This document shows positions 1-6,912 of a stretch of DNA of 64,000 nucleotides, one piece after another. This DNA comes from Actibacterium sp. (GTDB lineage Bacteria > Pseudomonadota > Alphaproteobacteria > Rhodobacterales > Rhodobacteraceae), in NCBI GenBank assembly GCA_016278325.1, contig JADQCB010000018.1:1-64000 (forward strand), in the 5' to 3' direction. Position 1 is the first letter of the stretch, and each line of letters starts with the position of its first letter. The position numbers and the translations under genes are program-made. The notes beneath the pieces are model-generated. The model had not been told where the DNA came from. It made no database searches and saw nothing but the letters and a program-made list of their open reading frames with translations.

Positions 1-185
1 TCATCTCGGACAGCAGGTCACCTCAAACAACGAGGGCGATGGCCCGGCGCTTACGTTTCGGTATACAGGAAATGGCGTAGCGGTTCCCTTTCGGTCAAGG
101 CTTTTCAAGCTTGGCAGATAGGAGGGCAGATAGGCCATCCTATAGCTGAATTTTCGCAATAAAAACAAGTGATTAAGAGGGTATA
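1..185. other. Left-edge stretch with no recognisable gene
   Basis: Between the window edge and the 3' end of tRNA-Cys no reading frame has a credible start, ribosome binding site or recognisable product. A frame is open on the minus strand through here and on through the tRNA, which argues against it being real. The part next to the tRNA (about 140-185) is AT-rich but shows no clear stem followed by a T-run for termination. Confidence 0.5.
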
Positions 186-259
186 TGGAGGCGAGTACCG
201 GAATCGAACCGGTGTACACGGATTTGCAATCCGCTGCGTAACCACTCCGCCAACTCGCC
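186..259 (-). tRNA. tRNA-Cys (anticodon GCA)
   Basis: Read on the minus strand, the acceptor arm GGCGAGT pairs with ACTCGCC. The anticodon loop TTGCAAA sits on the stem GCGGA/TCCGT and gives anticodon GCA, and the T-arm loop is GGTTCGATTCC. The 3' CCA is encoded (it ends at 186), for a total of 74 nt. A promoter fits just upstream (272-300). Neighbours are unrelated to tRNA processing. The locus lies beside a transposase-like relic, and tRNA genes are common integration points. Confidence 0.97.
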
Positions 260-271
260 AGAGTGCCGTTG

Positions 272-300
272 TGCTTAGGTTTTTCGGATTCTGACGTCAA
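272..300 (-). promoter_or_regulatory. Sigma-70-type promoter of tRNA-Cys
   Basis: On the minus strand a -35 box TTGACG (300-295) is separated by exactly 17 nt from a -10 box TAAGCA (277-272). The tRNA starts 12 nt further on at 259, the expected spacing for a stable-RNA promoter. Confidence 0.6.
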
Positions 301-358
301 GTCATTATCGCCCATCGCCCGGGGCCGGCAGTTCGAACCCGATGGAGCGCGCCGTCCC

Positions 359-499
359 GCAGGGCTGAAACGGCGCATGGTGAAGATGAGCGTCTTTCCC
401 GGCGAAGACACGCTTCTGCGCCTCGTCGGCGCCGTGCGCGTCGAGATCGACGCCGACATCGAGTCGGAATGCCGGGATGCCCGGCCCGCTCCCAAATGA
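359..499 (+). pseudogene. Possible relic of an IS256-family transposase C-terminus
   Basis: The plus-strand frame encodes a short run around KRRMVKMSVFPGEDTLLRLV followed by GAVRVEID. This resembles the conserved C-terminal block of IS256/Mutator transposases (KRRT..VGIFPNE...LRLVGA...E.D..W). Nothing upstream in the frame resembles the rest of a transposase, and the frame stops shortly after, so only a decayed tail would remain. No terminal inverted repeats were found. The surrounding 301-619 stretch holds no other supportable gene. The match is from memory of the family pattern and needs an alignment; a chance open frame is possible. Confidence 0.4.
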
Positions 500-619
500 A
501 ATTCCAGACAACAGGTTGTTCGATCCAACCAGGCTTTCGATCGGGGTGGTCCTGGGCATGTGACCGAGGCGGGTTGATGACTCTTCTTTCAAAAGACGCG
601 GGTGGCGCGGTTTAATTCG

Positions 620-636
620 CTCTCCATTAGGGAGAG
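620..636 (+). promoter_or_regulatory. Hairpin covering the luxI ribosome binding site
   Basis: A perfect 6-bp inverted repeat CTCTCC (620-625) / GGAGAG (631-636) with loop ATTAG lies directly before the luxI start at 643. Its right arm is the Shine-Dalgarno sequence. If the stem folds in mRNA it would hide the ribosome binding site, which suggests translational control of autoinducer synthesis. This is inferred from base pairing only. Confidence 0.5.
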
Positions 637-642
637 TGAGCC

Positions 643-1251
643 ATGGAAAACATAACCTTTGACTTGTCGGATCTTCACAAGCACGGCCCCGCCTTCTATG
701 ACTACCTTGCTTTGCGAAAGCGGTTCTTCGTGGACACGCTGGGCTGGGACATTCCGCATAACGATCTGGTCGAGATGGACCAGTATGACAATCCGCTGGC
801 CCATTATTCCGTTGTCCTTCAGGACGGAAGGGTGATCGGCGGTGCCCGCGCGATGCCCACGACGTCGTCCTGGGGGGCCTATACCTACATGCTGCGCGAC
901 GCGGTGGCGGGCAAGCTGGCCGACATCCCCGACGCGGTGATGCCCGCGCAGATCGCGACCCCGAAAGTGTGGGAATGCACGCGGCTCGTGATCGCCGACT
1001 CGGTTCGCAGCCAGGCCGCGCGCAGCCGGTGCCTGCGCCTGATCGTGGACGGGCTGGTGACGATCGCGCGTGCCCGGGGGGGCGATCGCCTGATGTCGTT
1101 GTCGCCGGTATCGCTGATGCGGGCGCTGCGCCAGCTGGGCTATTCGGCCAGCCGCCTGGGCGAGCCGTATTTCAACCCCGGCGACGGGCGCCGCTATGCG
1201 GTGCTTTCGATGCCAGCGGAACGCGCCCCGGCCGCCGCGCTGGCGCATTGA
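643..1251 (+). CDS. LuxI-family acyl-homoserine-lactone synthase
   Basis: The 202-residue protein should make an N-acyl-homoserine lactone from S-adenosylmethionine and an acyl-acyl carrier protein in the cytosol. The family's invariant N-terminal residues are in place: R25 and F29 in LRKRFF, W35, D46 and D49 in EMDQYD, and R69 in GGARAMP. E111 and R114 in WECTRL match the second conserved block. The start ATG follows a GGAGAG ribosome binding site that is itself in a hairpin. No luxR-type receptor flanks it (the LuxR-type protein at 4614-5258 is a NarL response regulator), so it is an orphan synthase in this window. It converges on the ilv operon. The acyl chain made cannot be predicted. Confidence 0.9.
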   Translation: MENITFDLSDLHKHGPAFYDYLALRKRFFVDTLGWDIPHNDLVEMDQYDNPLAHYSVVLQDGRVIGGARAMPTTSSWGAYTYMLRDAVAGKLADIPDAVMPAQIATPKVWECTRLVIADSVRSQAARSRCLRLIVDGLVTIARARGGDRLMSLSPVSLMRALRQLGYSASRLGEPYFNPGDGRRYAVLSMPAERAPAAALAH

Positions 1252-1312
1252 TCGCGTGACCCGCTTCCGACGGGCGGCCCGCTGCGATGCGGACCCCGCC
1301 CGCCGGAGACGT

Positions 1313-1873
1313 TCAGACCCCGCGCGCCAGCGCGGCAACGCCGGTGCGCGCCACTTCGGCCAGGCCCAAGGGGCGCATCAACTCGGCGAAAGCGTCGATC
1401 TTTTCCGAGGTGCCGGTCATCTCGAACACGAAGCTTTCCAGCGTGCTGTCCACCACGTTGGCCCGGAAGATCTCGGCCAGGCGCAGCGCCTCGATCCGCT
1501 TGTCGCCCGTGCCGCCGACCTTGAACAACGCCAGTTCGCGTTCGACGCTGGGGCCTTCCACCGTCAGGTCGTGCACCTCGTGCACCGGCACGATGCGGCC
1601 AAGCTGCGCCTTGATCTGCTCGATCACCGCCGGGGTGCCGGTGGTCACGATGGTGATCCGCGACAGGTGCCCGGTGTGGTCCACCTCGGCCACGGTCAGG
1701 CTCTCGATGTTATAGCCGCGCCCCGAGAACAGGCCGATCACCCGCGCCAGAACCCCCGCCTCGTTATCGACAAGCACCGCAAGGGTATGCGTTTCCGACA
1801 GGTCCAGGTTGGGATCGCGCAGGTCATAGGCCGAATGCCTGGAGGTGCCCTTCTTGATTTTCAGTGTCGCCAT
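1313..1873 (-). CDS. ilvH: Acetolactate synthase small (regulatory) subunit
   Basis: The 186-residue regulatory subunit of acetolactate synthase carries an N-terminal ACT domain (about residues 28-105, with HTLAVLVDNEAGVLARVIGLF) that binds valine for feedback inhibition, followed by the C-terminal IlvH domain. Its start codon overlaps the stop of the small secreted-protein gene (TAATG), so it is probably translated by coupling. It is the last gene of the ilvI operon, and transcription there should obey the leader attenuator at 3978-4077. The length is about 20 residues more than E. coli IlvH, because of an N-terminal extension common in alphaproteobacteria. Confidence 0.95.
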   Translation of the reverse strand: MATLKIKKGTSRHSAYDLRDPNLDLSETHTLAVLVDNEAGVLARVIGLFSGRGYNIESLTVAEVDHTGHLSRITIVTTGTPAVIEQIKAQLGRIVPVHEVHDLTVEGPSVERELALFKVGGTGDKRIEALRLAEIFRANVVDSTLESFVFEMTGTSEKIDAFAELMRPLGLAEVARTGVAALARGV

Positions 1874-2193
1874 TAGTTCACTTCTCTTGGCTGAAGGCGC
1901 TCAAGGATGCAGAGCGCGCCGGTTACCTTTTTGACAAAGCCTGTGTCACCGGGTGTCAGTGCAAAGACGATGTTTAACAGATCGTCGCGCACAGCGGGAG
2001 AAACGGAATCTGGAACCGCCGCGGAGATTTCTCCCCTAGTCGCCCCGGAGCTCCTCAGATCAGAAAGTTTGCCGTTGAATTCCGAAAGGGCATTGCATGA
2101 AGAAATGTCATCAGAAGTCACTGCGAAGACGGTGTCGGCGTCCACCGCTGACGTGAATGCTGCCAACACGACAATCGACAGGAGCCATTTCAT
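1873..2193 (-). CDS. Small secreted protein inserted between ilvI and ilvH
   Basis: The gene encodes a 106-residue protein of unrecognised family. Residues 1-19 form a clear signal peptide (MKWLLSIVVLAAFTSAVDA) with a plausible cleavage before D20. The mature part has two cysteines, C33 and C95, that could form a disulfide. Its ATG overlaps the ilvI stop (ATGA) and its stop overlaps the ilvH start (TAATG), so it is translationally coupled on both sides. The coding sequence is visibly AT-richer than its neighbours, suggesting later acquisition. A periplasmic product within a cytosolic enzyme operon has no obvious role. It may only exploit amino-acid-responsive expression. Confidence 0.75.
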   Translation of the reverse strand: MKWLLSIVVLAAFTSAVDADTVFAVTSDDISSCNALSEFNGKLSDLRSSGATRGEISAAVPDSVSPAVRDDLLNIVFALTPGDTGFVKKVTGALCILERLQPREVN

Positions 2194-3947
2194 ACCAGCA
2201 CCGCGCCGCCTTCCCTGATCGCGTCCGAGGTCGAGGCCTCGCCCAGCAGCATCTTGTTGTGCGGCTCGCCCGAGGGGATCATCGGGAAGCAGTTCTCGTG
2301 CTTTTCCACAAGGCAGTCGAAGACCACCGGGCCGTCGTGATCCAGCATTTCCTGGATCGCGTCATCCAGATCGGCCGGGTCGGAGCACTGGATCCCCTTG
2401 GCGCCGAAAGCCTCGGCCAGTTTCACGAAATCGGGCAGGGATTCCGACCAGCTGTGCGAATAGCGCTCGCCATGCAGCAGTTCCTGCCACTGGCGCACCA
2501 TGCCCAGCCGCTCGTTGTTCAGGATGAACTGCTTGACCGGCAGGCGATACTGAGTCGCGGTGCCCATTTCCTGCATGTTCATCAGCCAGCTGGCCTCGCC
2601 CGCGACGTTGATCACCAGCGCGTCGGGATGCGCGATCTGGACGCCGATCGAGGATGGGAACCCATAGCCCATCGTGCCCAGCCCGCCGCTGGTCATCCAG
2701 CGATTGGGCGCGTCGAAGCGCAGGTATTGCGCGGCCCACATCTGGTGCTGGCCGACCTCGGTGCAGATATAGCGGTCGCGGTCCCTGGTCAGCGCCTCCA
2801 GCCGCGAAAGCGCGTGCTGCGGCTTGATGATCTTCGACGCCGGCCTGAACGACAGGCAATCGACCTTGCGCCAGGTGTCGATCTGGGCCCACCATTTTTC
2901 CAGCCCCGCCTTGTTGGTCTTGCGGCCGCGGGATTTCCAGATGCGCAACAGGTCTTCCAGCACATGGGCGATATCGCCGATGATCGGCATTTCCACATGG
3001 ATCGTCTTGTTGATCGAGGACGGGTCGATATCGACATGCGCCTTGGCCGAGTTCGGGCTGAAATCGGCCACCCGCCCGGTGATCCGGTCGTCGAAGCGTG
3101 CGCCGAGATTGATCATCAGATCGCAGCCATGCATCGCCAGGTTGGCCTCGTAAAGCCCATGCATCCCGAGCATGCCCAGCCACTTGTCGCCCGAGGCCGG
3201 GTAGGCGCCCAGCCCCATCAGGGTCGAGGTGACCGGAAAGCCCGTGGCCTCGACCAGTTCGCGCAGCAGCTGCGTCGCCGCGTCGCCCGAGTTGATGACC
3301 CCGCCGCCGGTATAGAAGATCGGCCGCGCCGCGGTTTCCATCGCCTCGGCCAGGCGGGTGATCATCTCGATATCGCCTTTCACCTGCGGCTTGTAATGCG
3401 AGATGCGGGCGTCGCGCGGGGCGGTATACCGGCCGGTGGCGAACTGCACGTCCTTGGGGATGTCCACCAGCACCGGGCCGGGCCGGCCGCTGGTGGCGAC
3501 GTGAAACGCCTCGTGCAGGGTGCCGGACAGGGCGTCGGTATCCTTCACCAGCCAGTTATGCTTGGTGCAGGGGCGGGTGATGCCCACGGTGTCGGCCTCC
3601 TGGAAGGCATCGTTGCCGATCATGAAGGTCGGCACCTGGCCGGTCAGGACCACGATCGGGATCGAATCCATCAACGCGTCGGTGATGCCGGTCACCGCGT
3701 TGGTGGCGCCGGGCCCGGACGTGACCAGGACCACCCCCGGCCGCCCGGTCGAGCGGGCGTAGCCTTCGGCGGCATGGACGGCGGCCTGTTCGTGGCGCAC
3801 CAGGATGTGGCGGATGTCGTTCTGCTGAAAAATCTCGTCATAGATCGGAAGGACGGCGCCGCCGGGATACCCGAATACCACATCGACACCCTGATCCTTC
3901 AGGGCCTGAACAACCATCCTGGCGCCGGTCATCGACTTGTTCATCAT
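2190..3947 (-). CDS. ilvI: Acetolactate synthase large (catalytic) subunit
   Basis: The 585-residue thiamine-diphosphate enzyme makes 2-acetolactate or 2-aceto-2-hydroxybutyrate for valine, leucine and isoleucine synthesis. Catalytic E53 lies in RHEQAAVHAAEGYARSTG. The central FAD-binding domain and C-terminal TPP domain follow, and the TPP motif ends at LNNERLGMVRQWQ. The motif begins G450-E451-A452, where the family usually has GDG/GDA. The start at 3947 is chosen because AAGGAA lies upstream and homologous sequence begins there; the frame continues upstream through the attenuator but is not coding. Expression is expected to be controlled by the attenuator at 3978-4077. Confidence 0.96.
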   Translation of the reverse strand: MMNKSMTGARMVVQALKDQGVDVVFGYPGGAVLPIYDEIFQQNDIRHILVRHEQAAVHAAEGYARSTGRPGVVLVTSGPGATNAVTGITDALMDSIPIVVLTGQVPTFMIGNDAFQEADTVGITRPCTKHNWLVKDTDALSGTLHEAFHVATSGRPGPVLVDIPKDVQFATGRYTAPRDARISHYKPQVKGDIEMITRLAEAMETAARPIFYTGGGVINSGDAATQLLRELVEATGFPVTSTLMGLGAYPASGDKWLGMLGMHGLYEANLAMHGCDLMINLGARFDDRITGRVADFSPNSAKAHVDIDPSSINKTIHVEMPIIGDIAHVLEDLLRIWKSRGRKTNKAGLEKWWAQIDTWRKVDCLSFRPASKIIKPQHALSRLEALTRDRDRYICTEVGQHQMWAAQYLRFDAPNRWMTSGGLGTMGYGFPSSIGVQIAHPDALVINVAGEASWLMNMQEMGTATQYRLPVKQFILNNERLGMVRQWQELLHGERYSHSWSESLPDFVKLAEAFGAKGIQCSDPADLDDAIQEMLDHDGPVVFDCLVEKHENCFPMIPSGEPHNKMLLGEASTSDAIREGGAVLV

Positions 3948-3977
3948 TTCAGTTCCTTGCATCCGGTCGAGTGCAAC

Positions 3978-4004
3978 AAAAAAGCCCCCGGTGTGAGCGG
4001 GGGC
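3978..4004 (-). terminator. Attenuator terminator of the ilvI leader
   Basis: On the minus strand a 7-bp stem GCCCCCG/CGGGGGC (4004-3998 with 3990-3984) with a 7-nt loop is followed by six T residues (3983-3978). It stands 31 nt before the ilvI start and downstream of a short ORF rich in branched-chain codons, so it is an attenuator rather than an end-of-operon terminator. Confidence 0.85.
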
Positions 4005-4046
4005 GCATGGGGTACCGTTATGGTGTCCGTTACCGGCCCATGCGCC
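4002..4046 (-). promoter_or_regulatory. Antiterminator stem of the ilvI leader
   Basis: GGCGCATGGG (4046-4037, inside the leader ORF) is perfectly complementary over 10 bp to CCCATGCGCC (4011-4002). The latter shares three bases (4004-4002) with the 5' arm of the terminator, so the two structures compete. A ribosome stalled on the Ile/Val/Leu codons upstream would leave the first arm free and favour read-through. A ribosome reaching the leader stop would cover it and allow termination. Confidence 0.75.
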
Positions 4047-4077
4047 ATCCATCTACGAGTACGATAATCCGGGACAT
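4030..4077 (-). CDS. ilv leader peptide (attenuation)
   Basis: This 15-codon ORF encodes MSRIIVLVDGWRMGR. Codons 4-8 are Ile-Ile-Val-Leu-Val (ATT ATC GTA CTC GTA), the regulatory run expected for an operon making these three amino acids. GGAAAGG lies 8 nt before the ATG. Its coding end forms the first arm of the antiterminator, and the terminator follows. The ORF is too short for most gene finders. Attenuation of ilv operons by such peptides is an established mechanism; its operation here is inferred from the layout. Confidence 0.85.
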   Translation of the reverse strand: MSRIIVLVDGWRMGR

Positions 4078-4108
4078 GTCCGGGGCCTTTCCACTAGCGT
4101 GCGCGGCG

Positions 4109-4137
4109 ACATTAGGAGGGGGCGAAACAGGCGTCAA
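4109..4137 (-). promoter_or_regulatory. Promoter of the ilv leader and operon
   Basis: On the minus strand the -35 box TTGACG (4137-4132) and the -10 box TAATGT (4114-4109) are exactly 17 nt apart. Transcription would start near 4101, about 25 nt before the leader-peptide ATG at 4077, a distance typical of attenuated amino-acid operons. Confidence 0.7.
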
Positions 4138-4247
4138 CCGCGAAATATACAAATTTTCTTTCCCGGGCGGCTCGGGATGTTTTTGTTTGTTGCGTTGCGC
4201 CACCTTGTCGCGACATTTGCAGACCGATGGTGCCCGCCTTCCGGGTG

Positions 4248-4595
4248 TCAGTCGCCATGCGCCGCGCGGCTGTCATCGGGCGCGGAATCGCGGTCGAACA
4301 TGGTGTAGTCGCGCAACACATGCGCCACGCGCAGGCGATAGTCGGAGAACACGCCGCCGCGCCCGGCTGCCTGGGCGGCGCGATGATCGGCTGTCTCGCG
4401 CCAGCGGCGCACGGCGTCCTCGTCGGTGAAGAACGAAACCGAGAGGATCTTGTCGGGATCGCTCAGGCTCTGGAACCGTTCGACCGAGATGAACCCCTCG
4501 ACCTGTTCCAGCTCGGGGCGGATCCGCGCGGCGATATCCAGATATTCCGGCTTTCGGCCCGGGGCGGGGAAAACCTCGAAGATGACGGCGATCAT
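4248..4595 (-). CDS. ABM-type (antibiotic biosynthesis monooxygenase fold) protein
   Basis: This 115-residue protein has the ferredoxin-like ABM domain: MIAVIFEVFPAPGRKPEYLD, the central GFISVERFQS strand and FFTDEDAVRRWRE. Proteins of this kind are small dimeric haem-degrading or quinol-type monooxygenases or stress proteins, usually of unknown substrate. The C-terminal 20 residues beyond the domain are polar. It lies 18 nt downstream of the response-regulator gene on the same strand and may be co-transcribed with the two-component pair. No catalytic residues allow a substrate call. Confidence 0.75.
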   Translation of the reverse strand: MIAVIFEVFPAPGRKPEYLDIAARIRPELEQVEGFISVERFQSLSDPDKILSVSFFTDEDAVRRWRETADHRAAQAAGRGGVFSDYRLRVAHVLRDYTMFDRDSAPDDSRAAHGD

Positions 4596-4613
4596 GATGC
4601 GCTTCCCCTTGCT

Positions 4614-5258
4614 TCAGATCTCGGCGCCGGTGCCTTGCAGGACGCCATGTTCCAGCGCATAGCGCGTCAGCCCCGCGGTCGAGGAGATGCCGAGCTTGCG
4701 CTTGATGTTCTTGCGGTGGGTTTCGACGGTGCGCACCGAGATGTCCAGCGTCAGGGCCACCTCCTTGTTCGACTTGCCCTGTGCCAGTTGCAGCAGGATC
4801 GTCTGTTCGCGGTTGGTCAGCTGCTCGCGGTTTCCTTCGGTCCGCGGCGTCAGCGAGGCCGTTGCGCCGGGGCAGAGATAGCGTTCGCCGGCCATCACGG
4901 TGTCGATGGCGCGCTTGATCTCTTCGGTGGGAACGTCCTTGAGGATATATCCCATCGCGCCGTGGGACAGCGCCGAGGCGATGTATTCGCTGCTGTCATG
5001 CATCGAAAGGATCAGGATCCGCGTCTCGGGGCGGCGTTCGAGGATGATCTCGGTTGCCGACAACCCGTTGACCTGCGGCATGTTGAGGTCAAGCAGGATG
5101 ACATCCGGGGCCAGCTCGGCCACCCGGTCGATCGCCTCCTGGCCGTTGGCAAGCGTTGCGACCACGCTCAGGTCGTCATAGGTTTCCAGGATCGCCTCGA
5201 TCCCTTCGGCGACCATCGGGTGGTCATCGACGATGGCGATCCGGACGGGCGGGCTCAT
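4614..5258 (-). CDS. NarL/FixJ-type two-component response regulator
   Basis: The 214-residue regulator has an N-terminal receiver domain with acidic pocket D11/D12, phosphoacceptor D57 (VILLDLNMP) and K107 (YILKDVP). A C-terminal LuxR-type helix-turn-helix follows (about residues 147-205: LTNREQTILLQLAQGKSNKE, then TVETHRKNIKRKL). Its start overlaps the stop of the upstream histidine-kinase gene by 4 bp, so the two form a cognate pair. Given the divergent TRAP transporter, it probably activates uptake of the acid sensed by the kinase, perhaps through the inverted repeats at 6796-6830. It is not an AHL receptor: it has a receiver domain instead of an autoinducer-binding domain. Confidence 0.92.
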   Translation of the reverse strand: MSPPVRIAIVDDHPMVAEGIEAILETYDDLSVVATLANGQEAIDRVAELAPDVILLDLNMPQVNGLSATEIILERRPETRILILSMHDSSEYIASALSHGAMGYILKDVPTEEIKRAIDTVMAGERYLCPGATASLTPRTEGNREQLTNREQTILLQLAQGKSNKEVALTLDISVRTVETHRKNIKRKLGISSTAGLTRYALEHGVLQGTGAEI

Positions 5259-6589
5259 GCGCTGGTCTTCCTGCTGCTTTCCGGATGCAGCATATGCGTC
5301 AGCGGAACGCGGGCTTCAACCAGAGTTCCGTCGGGCGTCGAAAGAACCCGCAACTTGCCGTCCAGCCGGGCCGCCCGCTCGGCCATGTTGCGCAGGCCCA
5401 GCCCACCGGCCATGTCTTCGCGCGCCGCGCCGTGTGGCATTCCGTGCCCGTTGTCCTGAATGCGCAGCATGACGCCCTGCTTGTCGCCCCGGGCGCGCAA
5501 GGTGACCCGCGTGGCGCCGGAATGCCGCTCGATATTGGTCAACGCCTCTTGCGCGATGCGGTAGAGCGCGATCTTGGCCTCCTGGTCGAGGCGGTTGCGG
5601 AAAACAACGGTGCGAAAATCGGTCTCGATGCCGGTGCGGCGCTCGAACTCTTCGCACAGGGCCTGGATCGCGGGGCCAAGCCCGAGATCGTCCAGAACGG
5701 CCGGTCGCAGGTCGCGGCTGATGCGGCGCACCTCGTGGATTGCGCCGTTCAGCCCCTCGATTGCCTTGCCGACGCTTTCCGCGGCGCGGGCGTCGCCGCT
5801 CATCAGCCGGCGGCGGGCCAGCTCCAGCGCATAGCGCGCGCCCACCAGGATCTGGCTGATGCTGTCGTGCAGCTCGCGGGCGACGCGGCCGCGCTCTTCC
5901 TCCTGGGTGTCGAAGATGCGCTGGGTCAGCGCCTTGAGCTTGGCATCGGCCCGGCGCCGTTCGTGGATGTTGATGAGCCGGCCGGATAGGAACACGACCA
6001 TCAGCAGCCCAAGCGTGATCCCGCCGATCCACATTAACGTGCGCGTCACGCGCGCCTGGATCTGCGCCCGTGCGGTGCCGACAGTTTCCAGAACGTCGTC
6101 GATCGAGACGCCGCTGGCCAGAACCCAGCGCCAATCCGGCATCGCGGTGACGTAAGCGATCATGCGCGTCGTTTTGCCGGTTTCCGGGTTCTGCCACAGA
6201 TAGCCGTGATAACCGCCGCCCGCGCGGGCCAGGGCGAGCAGCCGGTCCGCAACCGTTCTGTCCCGCGCTGCGCTCTGCCCGGCCGCATTGCCCGCGGCAG
6301 GCCCCGGCCCGCCGGGGCCGAGAAGAAGCGTGCCGTCGCGGTCGTAGACAAGGAATTGACCGTCGCGCCGAGAGAGCATCGTGGCCAGGATTTGCGTCAT
6401 CCGGACCCGGCCGGCGCGATCGTCGGGCGGGGCCTGACCGCCGATCGTGACAAGCGCCTTTCGGGCCAGCTGGACATCGTTCCTCAGTTCGGCCTTCCTG
6501 GCGTCGATGATCTGTTTTTCCAGCGCCGCGATCTCGCGCCCGGACAATTGCCGCGACTGATGCGCCACGACCAGGGAAATTGCCGCCAC
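5255..6589 (-). CDS. Cache-domain sensor histidine kinase (HisKA_3 type)
   Basis: Numbered from the GTG at 6589, residues about 15-180 form a periplasmic single-Cache sensor ending WRWVLASGVSIDDVLETV, residues 185-203 a membrane helix, H241 the phosphoacceptor (ARELHDSISQ), and the C-terminus the ATPase domain (NIERHSGA, DNGHGMP, GGLGLRNM). The GTG start cuts through the first membrane helix. The frame continues upstream with LFLLATVPLLLAVAAISLVV, but no ATG, GTG or TTG occurs before the in-frame stop. A CTG at 6682 with AAGGGG 7 nt before it would give a complete helix (475 residues) and is probably the true start. It partners the regulator at 4614-5258. Confidence 0.85.
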   Translation of the reverse strand: MAAISLVVAHQSRQLSGREIAALEKQIIDARKAELRNDVQLARKALVTIGGQAPPDDRAGRVRMTQILATMLSRRDGQFLVYDRDGTLLLGPGGPGPAAGNAAGQSAARDRTVADRLLALARAGGGYHGYLWQNPETGKTTRMIAYVTAMPDWRWVLASGVSIDDVLETVGTARAQIQARVTRTLMWIGGITLGLLMVVFLSGRLINIHERRRADAKLKALTQRIFDTQEEERGRVARELHDSISQILVGARYALELARRRLMSGDARAAESVGKAIEGLNGAIHEVRRISRDLRPAVLDDLGLGPAIQALCEEFERRTGIETDFRTVVFRNRLDQEAKIALYRIAQEALTNIERHSGATRVTLRARGDKQGVMLRIQDNGHGMPHGAAREDMAGGLGLRNMAERAARLDGKLRVLSTPDGTLVEARVPLTHMLHPESSRKTSA

Positions 6590-6795
6590 CGCCAGCAGAA
6601 GCGGGACCGTCGCCAGAAGGAACAGTTTCTGCGCGTAGGTGGGCGAAAGCCGCTTCCCGATCCGTGTTACATGTCGAAACAGGGGTCGGCCCCTTCATGA
6701 ATGGCGTCAATGTCGGCACAATGAGACCTGCGCATCGCTGCGTCAATTGATCCCGTCGGAAACGTCTCGTCGCCTGACCGCGCGGCAAAAGAGCG

Positions 6796-6850
6796 CGTTC
6801 GAACGAAAATACGCATAAATTGGTATTTATCCCCGGCACGCCTGCGGCTA
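6796..6850 (+). promoter_or_regulatory. Control region between the two-component pair and the TRAP operon
   Basis: Three inverted repeats occur in the divergent intergenic region: CGTTCGAACG (6796-6805), ATAAAT-TGGT-ATTTAT (6815-6830) and AAATAC/GTATTT (6807-6812, 6823-6828). They are candidate sites for the NarL-type regulator. Just downstream, GGCACG...GGC (6835-6848) has GG and GC exactly 12 nt apart, as in a sigma-54 -24/-12 promoter. However, the flanking bases are CGG..CGGC rather than TGG..TTGC and the partner regulator is not NtrC-like, so the sigma-54 reading is weak. Confidence 0.4.
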
Positions 6851-6912
6851 GGGTCGGCGCACTTCAAAACAACCGCTCGACGCTCGGGCGAAAAAAACGG
6901 GAGGAATAGTTT

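Noticed and set aside
500-620. Lux box before luxI
   Set aside because: No 18-20-bp dyad resembling a lux box was found; only the short Shine-Dalgarno hairpin is convincing.
2157-4067. Long plus-strand frame opposite ilvI
   Set aside because: It is a codon shadow of ilvI; no start with ribosome binding site and no homology by motif.
4614-5258. LuxR-type protein as receptor for the AHL made by the luxI product
   Set aside because: It has a phospho-receiver domain and is coupled to a histidine kinase, not an autoinducer-binding domain.
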